64,000 nucleotides of DNA from Catenulispora pinisilvae (lineage in GTDB: Bacteria > Actinomycetota > Actinomycetes > Streptomycetales > Catenulisporaceae). The DNA is taken from assembly GCF_015356865.1 (NCBI RefSeq), contig NZ_JAAFZA010000012.1:31751-95750 (forward strand), in the 5' to 3' direction. Position 1 is the stretch's first letter. Every line of letters starts with the position of its first letter. Below the pieces are notes generated by a model that was not told where the DNA came from, did not search any database, and worked only from the letters and a program-made list of their open reading frames with translations. The translations under genes were made by a program, and so were the position numbers. Positions 34,619 through 42,474 of this stretch are shown in pieces.

Positions 34619-35007
34619 CGGTGTGTCTCCGGTCGCCAGGCTGCGGCGCTGCGCAGGTCGGCTGCTGTGTCCTGGGCGGTGTTGCGGGCCCGGTCGAACC
34701 AGGGGAACAGGCGCAGGCCGTAGGCGTACCAGACCCAGGTGGTCAGGTGCTCTAGGGCTTCGCCGTATCGCTGGTCCTTGGACTCGTCCAGGTCGGCGGG
34801 GATCGGCGTGCCGAAGATGGCGATGCGAAGCGCGCCGATCACGTCCACCCGGCAGTCGCGGGGCCGTGTGCCCTCGGCGGCCTGCTCGTGGTTGTAGTAG
34901 CTGCCCCGGTGCAGACCGTTGCGCAGCACGAACTCAGCCGCGCGGCGCAGGTCTGCCTCGACCTGGTGCAGGTCGGCGCGCGCGGCGGTGTGGGTAGTGG
35001 TGCTCAC
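34615..35007 (-). CDS. DUF6197-like protein, second copy
   Basis: 130 residues from GTG 35007, coupled by GTGA to the upstream paralogue. It shares the order RAAEFVLRNGLHRGSYYN, EGTRPRDCRVDVIGALRIAIFG, YGEALEHLTTWV with its neighbour. This 'helix-NG-L-GS-Y, then C-GA-I-A-G, then helix' layout resembles DUF6197, a small actinobacterial family of unknown role. The two genes look like a tandem duplication. Confidence 0.6.
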   Translation of the reverse strand: MSTTTHTAARADLHQVEADLRRAAEFVLRNGLHRGSYYNHEQAAEGTRPRDCRVDVIGALRIAIFGTPIPADLDESKDQRYGEALEHLTTWVWYAYGLRLFPWFDRARNTAQDTAADLRSAAAWRPETHR

Positions 35008-35390
35008 GCGGCCAGCGCCAGCGGCTGCGCGGTGGGCGTCCACAAGGCTGCCTTGCGCAGCAGGCGGGCCAGCTGCTTGGCGGTACGGCCGGGCTTGTCG
35101 TTCCACTTCGGCAGCGTCATGGTGCCGCCGTAGTGGTGGAACAGGTAGTCGGCCAGGTGGTCGGTGACCGCGCTGTACCGGTCCGACGTCCAGCGTTCTG
35201 GACTCGGGGTGCCGGTGATGGCGGTGTGGATGGCGCCGAGACCGCACACGCGGCACTGCTGCGGCGGTATCCCGTCCCGTTCGGCCTGCTGGTAGTCGTA
35301 CAGGCTGCCCTGCATCAGGCCGTTGGTGGAGATGATGCGGGCGGCGTGCGCCAGGTCGGTGCGGAACTGGGCGATGGGGGCGGTGCTCAT
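35004..35390 (-). CDS. DUF6197-like protein, first copy
   Basis: 128 residues from ATG 35390, with GGAGG six bases upstream. Contains HAARIISTNGLMQGSLYDY, then PPQQCRVCGLGAIHTAITG, then AVTDHLADYLF and a basic helix. Paralogue of the next gene. Upstream, ACAACT followed by ATGGAGG (minus strand, 35410-35401) is a half-match to the late-gene start element, the only decent one in the left arm. Confidence 0.6.
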   Translation of the reverse strand: MSTAPIAQFRTDLAHAARIISTNGLMQGSLYDYQQAERDGIPPQQCRVCGLGAIHTAITGTPSPERWTSDRYSAVTDHLADYLFHHYGGTMTLPKWNDKPGRTAKQLARLLRKAALWTPTAQPLALAA

Positions 35391-36023
35391 GACCGGTCCT
35401 CCATAGTTGTGTGGGATTCCCCGCGCCCGGAGCGGGCAGCGGGTTCGCGTCCGGGCGTGGACTTGCACCACGCACCGCGCCGGTCACCGGAGAGAAGGGG
35501 TGGCGGGCGGGGCTCACCGTTCCCACACGGGACGGTGCCGGACTGCCCCGGCCTGGTGCGGCCTGCTACAACAGGCAGGCACCACGGCCGGTAGGAATCC
35601 TCTTATTGGCCGCTCACGCGGACCGTGGATAGCAGGGTGGACAGCACGGCTCCATAACCGCTGTCGCTGGGGTCACCCTCCGAGGCTTAGCTCCCCTGCA
35701 TCCACACGCGAATTCGCTCGCGCAGCCTTCTATGACCACCGCATACCTGGGGGTGTGCGGTGGTGCCTCCCGGTGCTCCGCAGCACAAGGGGAGAGCGTT
35801 AGCGTCCACGTCTGGCAGCCGTGGGCGGGCCCCGACCGATGCCGGACCCGTGGACACGCCATCCCGTCGGTAGCGGGGTGGCGACGTCCATAGCCGGGCG
35901 AGGCGTACGGCGCGCGGGGTTTGAAGCTGTGTCGGCGGTCAGCCCGCCGCGCCAACCGCACGACCCCGTGATGAGGGGGCCGTGAGGCTCGCGCGGCGAC
36001 CCGTCACCGGGCCGTGCGAGAAA
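35391..36023. other. Non-coding, highly structured interval
   Basis: About 630 bases with no convincing gene but many inverted repeats: a compound stem at about 35550-35590 (GCCTG-CTACAA-CAGGC core); 35735-35743 with 35756-35764 (9 bp, perfect); and 35857-35866 with 35874-35883 (10 bp, one wobble). It lies between two leftward genes. It may be a structured RNA, a string of attenuators or a replication site. Confidence 0.45.
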
Positions 36024-36464
36024 TCAGACGTTGGCGCCGGTCGCGAACCACTTCCGGTTCGCACCCACCGTGACCATCACCTGCGTGAAGGACTGCGGCG
36101 CGGGTGCGGTCGGTACGGCGCGCGCCGGTTGCACCGTGCGCACCGCAGCTGTGACCGGGGCGTCCGTCCGTCTGCGCCTGCCCCCGCTGTAGGGGGTGAA
36201 GCGCGGCCCGGACAGTTGCCACGCCACCTGACGGTTAGCGCGTTCGTCCCGCTGGCGCTCCCGCTTGACCCGCAGAGCACCGGCAAGGCGCGGGTCCGTC
36301 GAGTAGACGAACCGGTGCGCCGTCTTGCCAGGGATGCCGTTCGCGGTTCCGGCGGTGCGCGCCTTCACCCGCTCCAGCTGTGCTGCCCGCTCTTGTGCGA
36401 GCCGCGCCAGCGTTTCCGCCTTCCGTTCCGCCGCCCGTTCGGGCGAGGTCTCCGGTTCCTCCAC
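36024..36464 (-). CDS. Hypothetical basic protein, first gene of the left arm
   Basis: 146 residues from ATG 36464. A long charged helix opens it (EEPETSPERAAERKAETLARLAQERAAQLERVKAR is the region, residues 2-37), then a basic middle (SGGRRRRTD) and a beta-rich end. It is the gene nearest the proposed leftward promoter at 36674-36703. No family recognised; it might be a small regulator. Confidence 0.45.
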   Translation of the reverse strand: MEEPETSPERAAERKAETLARLAQERAAQLERVKARTAGTANGIPGKTAHRFVYSTDPRLAGALRVKRERQRDERANRQVAWQLSGPRFTPYSGGRRRRTDAPVTAAVRTVQPARAVPTAPAPQSFTQVMVTVGANRKWFATGANV

Positions 36465-36640
36465 CGTCCCGCCTCCCTTCCGTCCCGCCGTTCCCGCCGG
36501 ACCGTCCGGCGATGTCCCAAAGAGTTGCCTATGGAGTCCCAGTAAGTCAACTATTGCAGGTCAGGCCCCTTATCCCGCACCTTCACGGGTCCGTATCCGC
36601 ACCACCCCCGCGCCGCGCGCCGCCCGTCGTCCGCGAGCTC

Positions 36641-36731
36641 GATTCAAGATCGAAGTGCGCGCAAGCCAGGGGACTGATACGCGCCGTCACCAGCGCGAAT
36701 CAAGATCACCAGCGCCTATTCGATCTTGTTC
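36641..36731. repeat. CAAGATC operator-like boxes
   Basis: Three related sites: ATTCAAGATCGAA (36642-36654), AATCAAGATCACC (36698-36710) and the inverted ATTCGATCTTGTT (36718-36730). The core CAAGATC is common to all. The outer two are inverted copies of each other with 10 of 12 bases shared. They flank and overlap the leftward promoter. Confidence 0.55.
36674..36703 (-). promoter_or_regulatory. Leftward promoter of the central control region
   Basis: On the minus strand, TTGATT (36703-36698), an 18-base spacer and TATCAG (36679-36674). The -35 overlaps one of the CAAGATC boxes, so a protein bound there would repress it. Confidence 0.45.
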
Positions 36732-36774
36732 TTGTTATTAGGGGGTTTATGGATGGTGTGGGCTCCCGGGATTT

Positions 36775-36803
36775 TTGACCCCCCAGGGATCCGTTTGTAA
36801 GAA
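36775..36803 (+). promoter_or_regulatory. Rightward promoter ahead of whiB and the late genes
   Basis: TTGACC (36775-36780), a 17-base spacer and TAAGAA (36798-36803). A GTAAG/CTTAC inverted repeat (36797-36810) overlaps the -10. It is about 280 bases from the WhiB start and faces the structural genes. Confidence 0.5.
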
Positions 36804-37082
36804 CCCTTACTTAGCGGCGTCTCGTCTGACCTGCGCGGAGAATCGTTTGTGCTCGTTCTCGGCGCTCCGTACCCTCTTGATCGGCGGGCATCGGTGTGCC
36901 CAGACGCACTCAACCGCTCCGCCTGCCTTTGGCCTGACTGGCCGTGGCGACATCCCCACCAGGCTTCCCTGTGGCTCCCGCGTTCCTGACGCGGCCGACG
37001 GCCGGCAGCGGTCTGGCCCCCTGGTTCACCTCGCCCCGTACTGCGGGGTGGTGTCTTGCGCTGTCCGGAAGGGATCCATGCG

Positions 37083-37406
37083 ATGACGACGATGACGGCG
37101 CCACCGCGGCTCGCGGCACTGATCGGCGAGTTGCCGGCCTGGATGTCCTACGGCGCGTGCCGGGATGAGGACCCGGACCTGTTCTTCGGCGTCGACCCCG
37201 GGTTCGGCCGCTACGGCGAGCTGAAGGCGGAGCGCGTCGCCCGGGAGACGGCAGCCAAGGCGGTGTGCACGGACTGCCCGGTGCGGGACTTGTGCTTGGA
37301 CTTCGCCATGTCGACGCCTGAGCACGACGGGGTGTGGGGCGGCCTGACCGATAAGGAGCGCCGCCGGATGCGCCAGGCCGCATTGCCGCAGTCCACGACC
37401 TGCTGA
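37083..37406 (+). CDS. whiB: WhiB-family regulator
   Basis: 107 residues from ATG 37083, with GGAAGGGA upstream. The family's four cysteines are present: YGACRDEDPDLFF supplies the first, then AVCTDCPVRDLC gives the CxxCxxxxxC, and GVWGGLTDKERRR is the conserved turn followed by a basic helix. WhiB proteins carry an iron-sulfur cluster and act with the primary sigma factor. Phage WhiB proteins can repress host whiB genes and alter septation, as shown for TM4 WhiBTM4. First gene rightward of the central control region, so it could activate the late operon. Confidence 0.93.
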   Translation: MTTMTAPPRLAALIGELPAWMSYGACRDEDPDLFFGVDPGFGRYGELKAERVARETAAKAVCTDCPVRDLCLDFAMSTPEHDGVWGGLTDKERRRMRQAALPQSTTC

Positions 37407-37419
37407 CCCGACCCCCCTT

Positions 37420-37441
37420 CCCCGGGCCTCGAACCCCGGGG
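37420..37441 (+). terminator. Hairpin after whiB
   Basis: CCCCGGG (37420-37426) pairs with CCCGGGG (37435-37441) over a 7-base loop, followed by TTCTCCT. It would insulate whiB from the late genes unless antitermination occurs. Confidence 0.55.
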
Positions 37442-37550
37442 TTCTCCTAGACCGCCGGCCGCCGGATGTCACGGCGTGAGCGGCCCTGCCCGCGTGCACC
37501 CCACTTTGCAGCGGCAGGCCCACGCCAAACACCTCCGGCGGTCGGCCACC

Positions 37551-37573
37551 ACAACTTCATACACAACTGAATC
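37551..37573 (+). repeat. Late-gene start element, site 1 (double)
   Basis: ACAACTTCATA (37551-37561) followed directly by ACAACTGAATC (37563-37573), ending 11 bases before ATG 37585. Both variants of the element occur side by side. Confidence 0.85.
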
Positions 37574-37584
37574 AGAGAACTGCC

Positions 37585-37863
37585 ATGACCGAGCCGACTG
37601 GTCCCTTGCCCGCCCCTGGGCCGCCGCCGCGCCAGTGCAGCGCACCTGCGTGCACCGCCCCGGCCGTGCTCCAGTGGCAGCGCATAGTCACCGACGCCGA
37701 GCTGGCCCAGATCACCCTGCCACCCGGCGAGACCACCGCGAACGTCGCCGTGTTCGGCTGCGACACCCACGCCATGAGCCTGGACTCGGCGGCCTATCTG
37801 CACCTGGCCACCTGCACCTGGCCCGGCCCGTGCACCTGCCTGACCCCGGCGGCGACACCGTGA
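37585..37863 (+). CDS. Small Cys/His-rich protein upstream of terminase
   Basis: 92 residues from ATG 37585. Cysteines and histidines are arranged as CSAPAC near 18-23, then FGCDTHAMSL and HLATCTWPGPCTC toward the end, which suggests a zinc-binding fold. Small proteins of this look commonly precede the terminase genes in Streptomyces phages. Its stop overlaps the terminase small-subunit start as GTGA. Role in packaging is likely but not known. Confidence 0.65.
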   Translation: MTEPTGPLPAPGPPPRQCSAPACTAPAVLQWQRIVTDAELAQITLPPGETTANVAVFGCDTHAMSLDSAAYLHLATCTWPGPCTCLTPAATP

Positions 37864-38318
37864 GCGGGCCGAAGCGGTCCTCGCGGGCGCGTGCCACCCA
37901 CGCCCAGGTCGCCGAGCGCCGGGCAAAGGCAGTGCGGATGAAGGTGTCCGGGGCGCGGCTGGAGGACATCGCCACAGCCCTCGGCTACGGCAGCGCCAAC
38001 CATGTCTCCGTTGACATCCGCCGGGCTCTGGCGGCGAACGTGCGCGAGCAGTCCGCGGCCACCGAGGAGTACATCGCGATCGAGCAGCTGCGCCTGGATG
38101 AGCTGCTGTGCGCGGTGTGGGAGGAGGCGATGGCTGGCTCCCCGCGGCATGTGGAGCTGGGGGTGCGGATTGTCGAGGCCCGGCGCCGACTATTCCCGCA
38201 GCAGCAGGTGGTTGCACTCACCACGGTCGAGTCCGAGATCCTGCGGCTGGAGAACGAGCTGGCCGCGCGCCAGGCCATTGCGGGTGGCGAGGTCAGCGAG
38301 ACCGACCTGGAGCCGTGA
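37860..38318 (+). CDS. terS: Terminase small subunit
   Basis: 152 residues from GTG 37860 (GTGA overlap). A basic start is followed by a helix-turn-helix at about 18-52 (AERRAKAVRMKVSGARLEDIA, ALGYGSANHVSVDIRRAL), then a long helical region (EEYIAIEQLRLDELLCAVWEEA) for oligomerisation. Small terminases bind the packaging site and present DNA to the large subunit. Position directly before the large subunit supports the call although sequence similarity in this family is weak. Confidence 0.72.
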   Translation: MSGPKRSSRARATHAQVAERRAKAVRMKVSGARLEDIATALGYGSANHVSVDIRRALAANVREQSAATEEYIAIEQLRLDELLCAVWEEAMAGSPRHVELGVRIVEARRRLFPQQQVVALTTVESEILRLENELAARQAIAGGEVSETDLEP

Positions 38319-39898
38319 GCCCGCCGCGGGATCGGCGCGGTGGCGAGTCTCTGGAGGCGGTGAAGCTTGCTCGGCTTCAGCGGCTGCGGCAGCTCCAGGA
38401 GGAGATTGACGCCGTCCGCGCCCGCGAGGCTGCTGGCCTCGATGTGTTCGCCGCGCTGGACTACGTTCCCACGCCGCGCCAGGCCGAGTTCCATGCCGCG
38501 ACCGAGTTCGATGTCTTGCTCGGTGGATCCGCAGGCGGTGGGAAGACGAAGGCCCTCATCTCTGAGGGGATCAAGGACTGCATCCGCTTTCCCGGTATCA
38601 GGATCGGCGCGTTTCGCCGTACCTACGGGGAGCTGAAGGAGTCCCTGCTCGCCGAGCTCGCGAACTACTCCTACGCGCAGGTGTTGGGCGGGGTGTGGAA
38701 CGGCTCCGAATTCGAGCTCCGCTTCCCGAACAAAAGCGTGATCATGTTCCGGTACGCAGAGACGATCCTGGATGCCACCCGCCGTCAGGGCGGCCAGTAC
38801 CAGCTACTGCTGTTCGACGAGCGGACCCTGACCCCGCCGGACGTGATCGCGTTCCTGGAGTCCCGACTCCGCTCGGGCCGCGCCGACATCCCCGTGATCG
38901 GGATCCGCTCCGGCTCCAACCCCGGCGGCCCTGGCCACCTCGCGGTGAAGACCCGCTACGTCGACGCCACCAACTACGGCCGCAGGATCGTCACCGACGC
39001 CCGCGGCCGGCAGGTGCGGTTCATCCCGTCCTCGGTGACGGACAACCCCCACCTGAACAAGGAGTACGTCGACGACCTGAAGGCGCTGCCGGACAAGCTG
39101 CGCAAGGCGTTCCTGGAAGGCGACTGGTCCAGCTTCGCCGGGCAGGCGTTCGACTTCCGGGCCGACCGGCACGTCATCTCCCCGATCGCCATCCCCGAGT
39201 CCTGGCGCCGGTACAACGGCATCGACTGGGGGTTCGCCAAGCCGTACTGCGTGCTGTGGGGAGCCGTCGATGAAGACGGCCGCACCTATATATACAGAGA
39301 GCACTACGGCCCCGGCGTCGGTGAGAGCGAGCAGGCCCACCGGATCGTCGCGGCCGAGACGGAGAAGGAAGTCATCGTCGCCCGGTACGCCGATGACGCG
39401 ATGTGGGCGACCCGGGGCGACGCCAAACCGATCAGCGACGTCTACGCCGACAACGGCGTGCACCTCACCCCGGCCGGCAAGGGCAAGGGCAGCAGGGTCA
39501 CCGGGTGGCAGCGCGTGCGCTCCTACCTGGCCGAGGCGCCCGCGTGCCCACACCACCGCGCCATGGGCTGGGAAACCTGTCCGCTGCTGCACGTCTTCGA
39601 CGTGTGCGAGAACTTGATCCGCACGTTGCCGGCGATGCCGCATGCGACCACCGGGGATCCGGAGGACATCGACACCGACGCTGAAGATCATGCGAGCGAT
39701 GCCCTGCGGTATTTGCTGATCAACCTCGGTGCGGGCCCGGAGTTCGTGATTTTCGATACCGCGACCTCCGAGGTCGTCCCGGCCACGATCGGCGCCTTCG
39801 GATACCGGTCGTCGGAGTATGAGCCTTCGCCGTGGTGGGAGCAGAACGCTCCCTCCGACGGCGGGGATCAGGACCACAGCGATCAGTGGTGGCCCTGA
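38315..39898 (+). CDS. terL: Terminase large subunit
   Basis: 527 residues from GTG 38315, overlapping the upstream stop as GTGA. The ATPase shows Walker A GGSAGGGKT at 70-78 and Walker B LLLFDE at 164-169, with coupling motif SGSNPGGPGH near 199-208. The nuclease domain starts with the NGIDWGF aspartate (304) and has ARYADDAMW near 356-364 and DHASDALRYL near the end, the usual three acidic sites. It drives DNA translocation into the prohead and cuts the genome. Full length and intact. Confidence 0.95.
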   Translation: MSPPRDRRGGESLEAVKLARLQRLRQLQEEIDAVRAREAAGLDVFAALDYVPTPRQAEFHAATEFDVLLGGSAGGGKTKALISEGIKDCIRFPGIRIGAFRRTYGELKESLLAELANYSYAQVLGGVWNGSEFELRFPNKSVIMFRYAETILDATRRQGGQYQLLLFDERTLTPPDVIAFLESRLRSGRADIPVIGIRSGSNPGGPGHLAVKTRYVDATNYGRRIVTDARGRQVRFIPSSVTDNPHLNKEYVDDLKALPDKLRKAFLEGDWSSFAGQAFDFRADRHVISPIAIPESWRRYNGIDWGFAKPYCVLWGAVDEDGRTYIYREHYGPGVGESEQAHRIVAAETEKEVIVARYADDAMWATRGDAKPISDVYADNGVHLTPAGKGKGSRVTGWQRVRSYLAEAPACPHHRAMGWETCPLLHVFDVCENLIRTLPAMPHATTGDPEDIDTDAEDHASDALRYLLINLGAGPEFVIFDTATSEVVPATIGAFGYRSSEYEPSPWWEQNAPSDGGDQDHSDQWWP

Positions 39899-39899
39899 C

Positions 39900-39922
39900 A
39901 CAACTGAATACACAACTGAATA
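39900..39922 (+). repeat. Late-gene start element, site 2 (tandem)
   Basis: ACAACTGAATA twice with one base between (39900-39910 and 39912-39922), ending 18 bases before the portal GTG. Confidence 0.9.
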
Positions 39923-39940
39923 CAGAGGGGCGGCGACGCC

Positions 39941-41476
39941 GTGGGTCTACGTGCCGCACTGCGCCGCCGCCCAAATAAAGACATTGTCTACACTTCGACA
40001 CAGTTTGAACGCAAGGGCTTCGAGTACGGCATCCCGGACACCGGGATCAGCGAGTACGACCAGGGCATCGGCAACGCCGGCCCGGCCGACCGCCGCACCG
40101 CACTGAAGACCCTGCACGACGCCTACGTGGCCTGCCCCTGGTCCTTCTCCGCAGTCAACGCCATCGTCCGCACCATCACCGCGGGCGGCCTCGTCACCGA
40201 CTGGGACACCGACACCGGGCAGGGCGACCAGTCTCAGCCGACCAAGCCCGCGAACGTCTTGGCGTTGGAGAGGATGCTCGCCTGGTGCAACCAGCGTGAC
40301 GACATCCGGCAGGTGATGCGTGGGGTGATCGTGGACCTGCTGGTGTACGGCGACGCCTACCTGGAGCTGGTTTGGGTTGGTGATCAGCCGGTGGCCCTGT
40401 ACAACCTGGACTGCCCCAGCATCTATCCGATCGCCGACGCCCACGGTCTCATATCCGGGTACGTGCAGGTCACCGAATACGGGCAGCGCGCGACCTTCGA
40501 GACGCGCGAGGTCATCCACATCCCCTACGACAGCGTGGGGACCGGGGTGTTCGGGTTGTCCCCGACGCAGGCGGCGATGCTGCCGATCACCTGCTGGCTG
40601 TTCGCCGCCGGGAACAGCAAGCAGGTATTCAGGAGAGGCAACCCTCCCACGGTGCATGTGGACATGCCGGCCGGGATGTCCTCCTCCGATGTGCGCCGCT
40701 GGGATGCGATGTACGCCCAACGCAACCTCGGCTCGGACAACGTCGGCCGCCCGATCATTACCAAGGGCGGCGCCCACGTCCAGGAACTGGCCCCGGCCCG
40801 TATCGTCGACGCCATCAGCTTCCATGACCAGAAGCGGGACGAGATCCTTGCGGTCTACGGTGTCCCGCCCGCGAAGGGCGGCGTGATTGAGGCCGGGCAC
40901 CTGGGTGCGGGTACCGGTGAGGCCCAGGACAGAACATTCCGCGTCAACACCTGCGCACCGATCGCCGAGATCATCCTGGAGAAGCTGAACTTCCACCTGG
41001 TCAGGAACGGTTTCAAGATCGATGGGTGGCGGTTGAAGTTCGGTGACATCGACTGGCGGGACTCCAAGGTCGTGGAGGACATCCGCGACGCCCGGCTGCG
41101 CAACGGCTCCTGGACCTTGAACAGGTACCGCGCTGAGATCGGGGAGCCCCCGGTGCCCGGCGGTGACGCCGCAGTCCTGGTCGACCGGCAGAACCTGGTG
41201 CTGTGGAAAGACATCGCCGTCATGTCCGAGGCGATGGTCCTGGCCAAGCGCGCGCCCGGCGTCGCTGCTCAGGACCCGACCATCTCCGCCAACCCCGCCG
41301 CCGACCTCAACGGCCGCCTGGCCAAGCCACTCACCGGCATGGGAGAGACGGCCGAGTTCGAGTACGTGCCGCCTTGGGCGCGGGCGATGCTCGCGGGCTT
41401 GGCAGACCTGTCCGCGGCGTTGCGAGCAGTTGAAGCGCGGGATGTTGACCGTGAACAGGTCGAGGCCTCGGCATGA
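39941..41476 (+). CDS. Portal protein
   Basis: 511 residues from GTG 39941. Typical HK97/Mu-type portal sequence: ADRRTALKTLHDAYVACPWSFSAVNAIVRTI (about 49-80), a VDLLVYGDAYLELVWVGDQPVALYNLDC clip/stem region, IHIPYDSVGTGVFGLSPTQAAML, then ILAVYGVPPAKGG and the ILEKLNFHLV wing. It forms the dodecameric ring at the capsid vertex through which terminase packages DNA. Two tandem copies of the start element precede it, more than for most other genes. Confidence 0.93.
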   Translation: MGLRAALRRRPNKDIVYTSTQFERKGFEYGIPDTGISEYDQGIGNAGPADRRTALKTLHDAYVACPWSFSAVNAIVRTITAGGLVTDWDTDTGQGDQSQPTKPANVLALERMLAWCNQRDDIRQVMRGVIVDLLVYGDAYLELVWVGDQPVALYNLDCPSIYPIADAHGLISGYVQVTEYGQRATFETREVIHIPYDSVGTGVFGLSPTQAAMLPITCWLFAAGNSKQVFRRGNPPTVHVDMPAGMSSSDVRRWDAMYAQRNLGSDNVGRPIITKGGAHVQELAPARIVDAISFHDQKRDEILAVYGVPPAKGGVIEAGHLGAGTGEAQDRTFRVNTCAPIAEIILEKLNFHLVRNGFKIDGWRLKFGDIDWRDSKVVEDIRDARLRNGSWTLNRYRAEIGEPPVPGGDAAVLVDRQNLVLWKDIAVMSEAMVLAKRAPGVAAQDPTISANPAADLNGRLAKPLTGMGETAEFEYVPPWARAMLAGLADLSAALRAVEARDVDREQVEASA

Positions 41477-41592
41477 CCGGGACAGCTCTGCCAACGGCGG
41501 GTTTCTCGGATTCATCCTGGGTGAGCGCTGCACGGTCTAGAGTCATTTGACAAGGGCAACGCTCCTGCCATGGTGAGCTGCCCACACAAGCC

Positions 41593-41625
41593 GGGGTGCG
41601 TCCGACTACAGATCGGACGCACCCC
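41593..41625. terminator. Strong bidirectional terminator
   Basis: A 13-bp perfect stem (41593-41605 with 41613-41625) with a 7-base loop. It lies 117 bases after the portal stop and just beyond the stop of the leftward 30-codon gene, so it can end both. Confidence 0.75.
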
Positions 41626-41634
41626 TTGCCACCG

Positions 41635-41727
41635 TCAGCGCATTGCGATGGTGACCCCCAGTTGAGCCAGCTGAAGCAGCACCGCCGCGATGCGGAACCA
41701 CCGGTCACCTGGATCGATGTTGGCCAT
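41635..41727 (-). CDS. 30-residue leftward micro-protein
   Basis: ATG 41727 to TGA 41635, preceded by a very strong GAGGAGG six bases upstream on the minus strand. The peptide is ANIDPGDRWFRIAAVLLQLA followed by QLGVTIAMR, an amphipathic or membrane-seeking helix. It runs against the late operon and ends at a strong hairpin. The strong SD plus terminator make a real tiny gene likely. It could be a membrane-active peptide. Confidence 0.5.
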   Translation of the reverse strand: MANIDPGDRWFRIAAVLLQLAQLGVTIAMR

Positions 41728-41757
41728 CTCGACCTCCTCTCGTCGTGGACCTCAGGG

Positions 41758-41796
41758 AGGCTCACCAGCTTGTGGGCCTCGCGAGGGCTCACCAGC
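41758..41796. repeat. Direct repeat upstream of the micro-gene
   Basis: GGCTCACCAGC occurs at about 41759-41769 and again at about 41786-41796, in the 5' region of the leftward micro-gene. Possible regulatory site. Confidence 0.4.
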
Positions 41797-41861
41797 AGGA
41801 GGTTGCGCTGACGTTGGGCCAAACGTATCAGCAGACGAAGATCGGAAAGGGTGAACCGGAA

Positions 41862-42062
41862 ATGCCGTTAACGAACCATCCTGACGCAAACGTAAATGCG
41901 GGGCTTCAACCAGCACAGGACGGCACCCAACCGGTAACCGCTGGCGACGAAATTTCTGCGGAGGACCCCGTCCCGATGTCGGCGCTGGAGCCGGTCACGC
42001 TGCCAACCCATCCGCTGCGCGCCATGGACGTCCCCTGCTTCCTACCCAAAGTGATCGGCTGA
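41862..42062 (+). CDS. 66-residue hypothetical late protein
   Basis: ATG 41862, with GGAAAGGG upstream; the frame is open further 5' but no better start is seen. Asn/Ala-rich polar start, acidic middle, and a C-terminal HPLRAMDVPCFLPKVIG. No family recognised. Lies between portal and the 129-residue protein. Confidence 0.5.
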   Translation: MPLTNHPDANVNAGLQPAQDGTQPVTAGDEISAEDPVPMSALEPVTLPTHPLRAMDVPCFLPKVIG

Positions 42063-42080
42063 GCCGAGAAGGGATGCCCC

Positions 42081-42470
42081 GTGTCCAACCCGGTGTACGC
42101 CCCCAACGCGGTCACCCTGTTCAACTCGGCGGTCAACGGGTTCGAGGACTTCGTCGCCGGAGTGGTGTCGTCAGGCCCGGTCGATCTGTCCGCCAGCACC
42201 GACGTGCTGCTGGCCGTCACCGTCCCGCCCGGCGCACTGTCCGGTACCAACCCGTCGTTGATGGTGCAGCTGGACGGCGTCGACCCGGCCGGCAACCCGA
42301 TCGCTGCGATGGTGAAGACCGCGGTGGTCACCGCAGCCGGCACCTACACCGTCTCCGGCGGACTGCACAGCACCGGGCTGGTGCTGTCCGCGACCGGACA
42401 GGTCACCGTCACAATGACCGGAGCCGGCGCGACGGCGGCCGGCATCCAGATCACCGTGACTGGCAGATAG
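42081..42470 (+). CDS. Hypothetical beta-rich late protein
   Basis: 129 residues from GTG 42081. Almost all beta strand with alternating Val/Thr/Gly (TDVLLAVTVPPGALSG, TAAGTYTVSGGLHS, GAGATAAGIQITVTGR). The composition suggests a virion decoration or tail-spike-like small structural protein. Position among head genes supports a head decoration role, but this is inference. Confidence 0.55.
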   Translation: MSNPVYAPNAVTLFNSAVNGFEDFVAGVVSSGPVDLSASTDVLLAVTVPPGALSGTNPSLMVQLDGVDPAGNPIAAMVKTAVVTAAGTYTVSGGLHSTGLVLSATGQVTVTMTGAGATAAGIQITVTGR

Positions 42471-42474
42471 CCGC

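Noticed and set aside
35632..35704. A 73-base stretch ending near TCCA whose ends pair like a tRNA acceptor stem
   Set aside because: No TTCGA-type T loop, no D-arm with GG, and the anticodon arm does not form a 5-bp stem with a 7-base loop on either strand.
35614..35961. A 115-codon leftward frame in the structured gap
   Set aside because: No SD, Arg/Pro/Cys-rich composition and overlap with several stems make coding unlikely.
39947..41533. A 528-codon leftward frame across the portal gene, and similar long antisense frames under the tape measure and minor tail genes
   Set aside because: Composition is that of high-GC antisense frames, with no SD, no domain and full overlap with firmly identified genes.
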